Source of the DNA: Alcanivoracaceae bacterium
Lineage (GTDB): Bacteria; Pseudomonadota; Gammaproteobacteria; Pseudomonadales; Alcanivoracaceae
Direction of reading: 5' to 3'
DNA: 64,000 bases
Assembly: GCA_029213045.1 (NCBI GenBank)
Contig: JARGPN010000004.1
Span: forward strand, 1-64,000
Shown piece by piece: positions 63,770 through 64,000 of the stretch (its first letter is position 1; every line of letters starts with the position of its first letter). The position numbers and the translations under genes are program-made. The notes beneath the pieces were generated by a model. The model did no database searches. It was not told the origin of the DNA and saw only the letters and a program-made list of their open reading frames with translations.

Positions 63770-64000
63770 CTAAAGACTCCGAGGCTGCAATAGCCGGTAG
63801 AACGGTAATGGCGACCGTGCCAGGGCGCATGATTAATTGATGCGCGGGCAAAATCGCGTGACTGTTATGCAAAACGATCGGTATCAATGGCACCTTCGCG
63901 TGTTGCGCTAACCACAAGGCGCCGGGCTTAAAGGGATTGAGTTGTCCGTCGTGACTGCGTTTTCCTTCTGCAGCGATGGCCACGGCGTAGCCATCGTTCA
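63690..64000 (-). CDS. Lysophospholipid acyltransferase (PlsC family), 3' part only
   Basis: The C-terminal 103 residues of an acyltransferase whose 5' end is beyond the window edge. GYAVAIAAEGKRSHDGQLNP followed by FKPGALWLAQHAKVPLIPIVL matches the block III (PEGTRS-like) and block IV (V-P-I-x-P-V) motifs of 1-acyl-glycerol-3-phosphate acyltransferases. Block III here reads AEGKRS instead of PEGTRS. The frame is open to base 64000 without a stop. It overlaps the START-domain gene by 80 bases. Confidence 0.85.
   Translation of the reverse strand, partial: NDGYAVAIAAEGKRSHDGQLNPFKPGALWLAQHAKVPLIPIVLHNSHAILPAHQLIMRPGTVAITVLPAIAASESLDVESLQQRFQHCLKLGSADRADSAPR

Overview
The window is chromosomal DNA from a free-living, probably aquatic or marine, gammaproteobacterium close to the Pseudomonadales/Oceanospirillales. 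The main evidence is gene order. The run nadB, rpoE(algU)-rseA(mucA)-rseB(mucB)-rseC-mucD, lepA-lepB-(DUF4845)-rnc-era-recO-pdxJ-acpS, barA/gacS, cysM, rlmD, relA, mazG is the Pseudomonas-type arrangement. fabA-fabB, a Lys/Ala-rich AlgP-like protein and an mmsR/mmsA pair point the same way. No species can be named from the sequence alone. I saw no tRNA, rRNA, CRISPR array, prophage or insertion sequence; the only mobile-type DNA is a set of short REP palindromes.

Layout. 0.2-6.05 kb: valine catabolism, with an AraC-type regulator (mmsR) divergent from mmsA, isobutyryl-CoA dehydrogenase, 3-hydroxyisobutyryl-CoA hydrolase and mmsB. REP elements lie around and inside this block. 6.3-9.6 kb: ygfZ, sdhE-ygfX and nadB, a flavin/Fe-S housekeeping group. 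9.8-14.0 kb: the sigma-E envelope-stress operon with a recognisable sigma-E promoter, ending in a MucD/DegP protease that here has a lipobox. 14.2-20.6 kb: translation, secretion, RNA processing, repair and cofactor genes. 20.6-29.6 kb: the BarA/GacS hybrid kinase, cysM, a PolB-like exonuclease, rlmD, relA and mazG. 29.9-33.1 kb: three consecutive outer-membrane beta-barrel genes, each with its own terminator. 33.2-35.0 kb: fabA-fabB on the minus strand. 35.2-39.1 kb: the late half of cytochrome c maturation (ccmF-dsbE-ccmH-ccmI) without ccmABCDE. 39.2-42.2 kb: adk, hemH and the histone-H1-like gene. 42.3-50.3 kb: mobA, a DinG/YoaA-type helicase, tsaB, a thioesterase, uppP, rsmJ and plsB.

50.4-58.6 kb is the most distinctive region: a guanidine-assimilation operon. 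Two NtrC-like sites and a good sigma-54 promoter precede a clear guanidine-I (ykkC) riboswitch. Then come a three-gene ABC importer, the two urea-carboxylase-associated proteins (carboxyguanidine deiminase subunits) and a 1200-residue biotin-dependent guanidine/urea carboxylase. The expected allophanate hydrolase is not in the window. The cluster is followed by a DyP-type peroxidase (58.65-59.5 kb). From 59.6 kb to the end, on the minus strand, are a soluble lytic transglycosylase, an unrecognised exported protein, an exported START-domain protein and the C-terminal part of a PlsC-type acyltransferase running off the edge.

How the parts work together. Nitrogen limitation (sigma-54/NtrC) and guanidine (riboswitch) would jointly control import and breakdown of guanidine to allophanate. 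Envelope integrity is covered by the sigma-E operon, Slt, UppP and the porins. The stringent response (RelA), MazG and BarA supply global control. Everything else is ordinary core metabolism.
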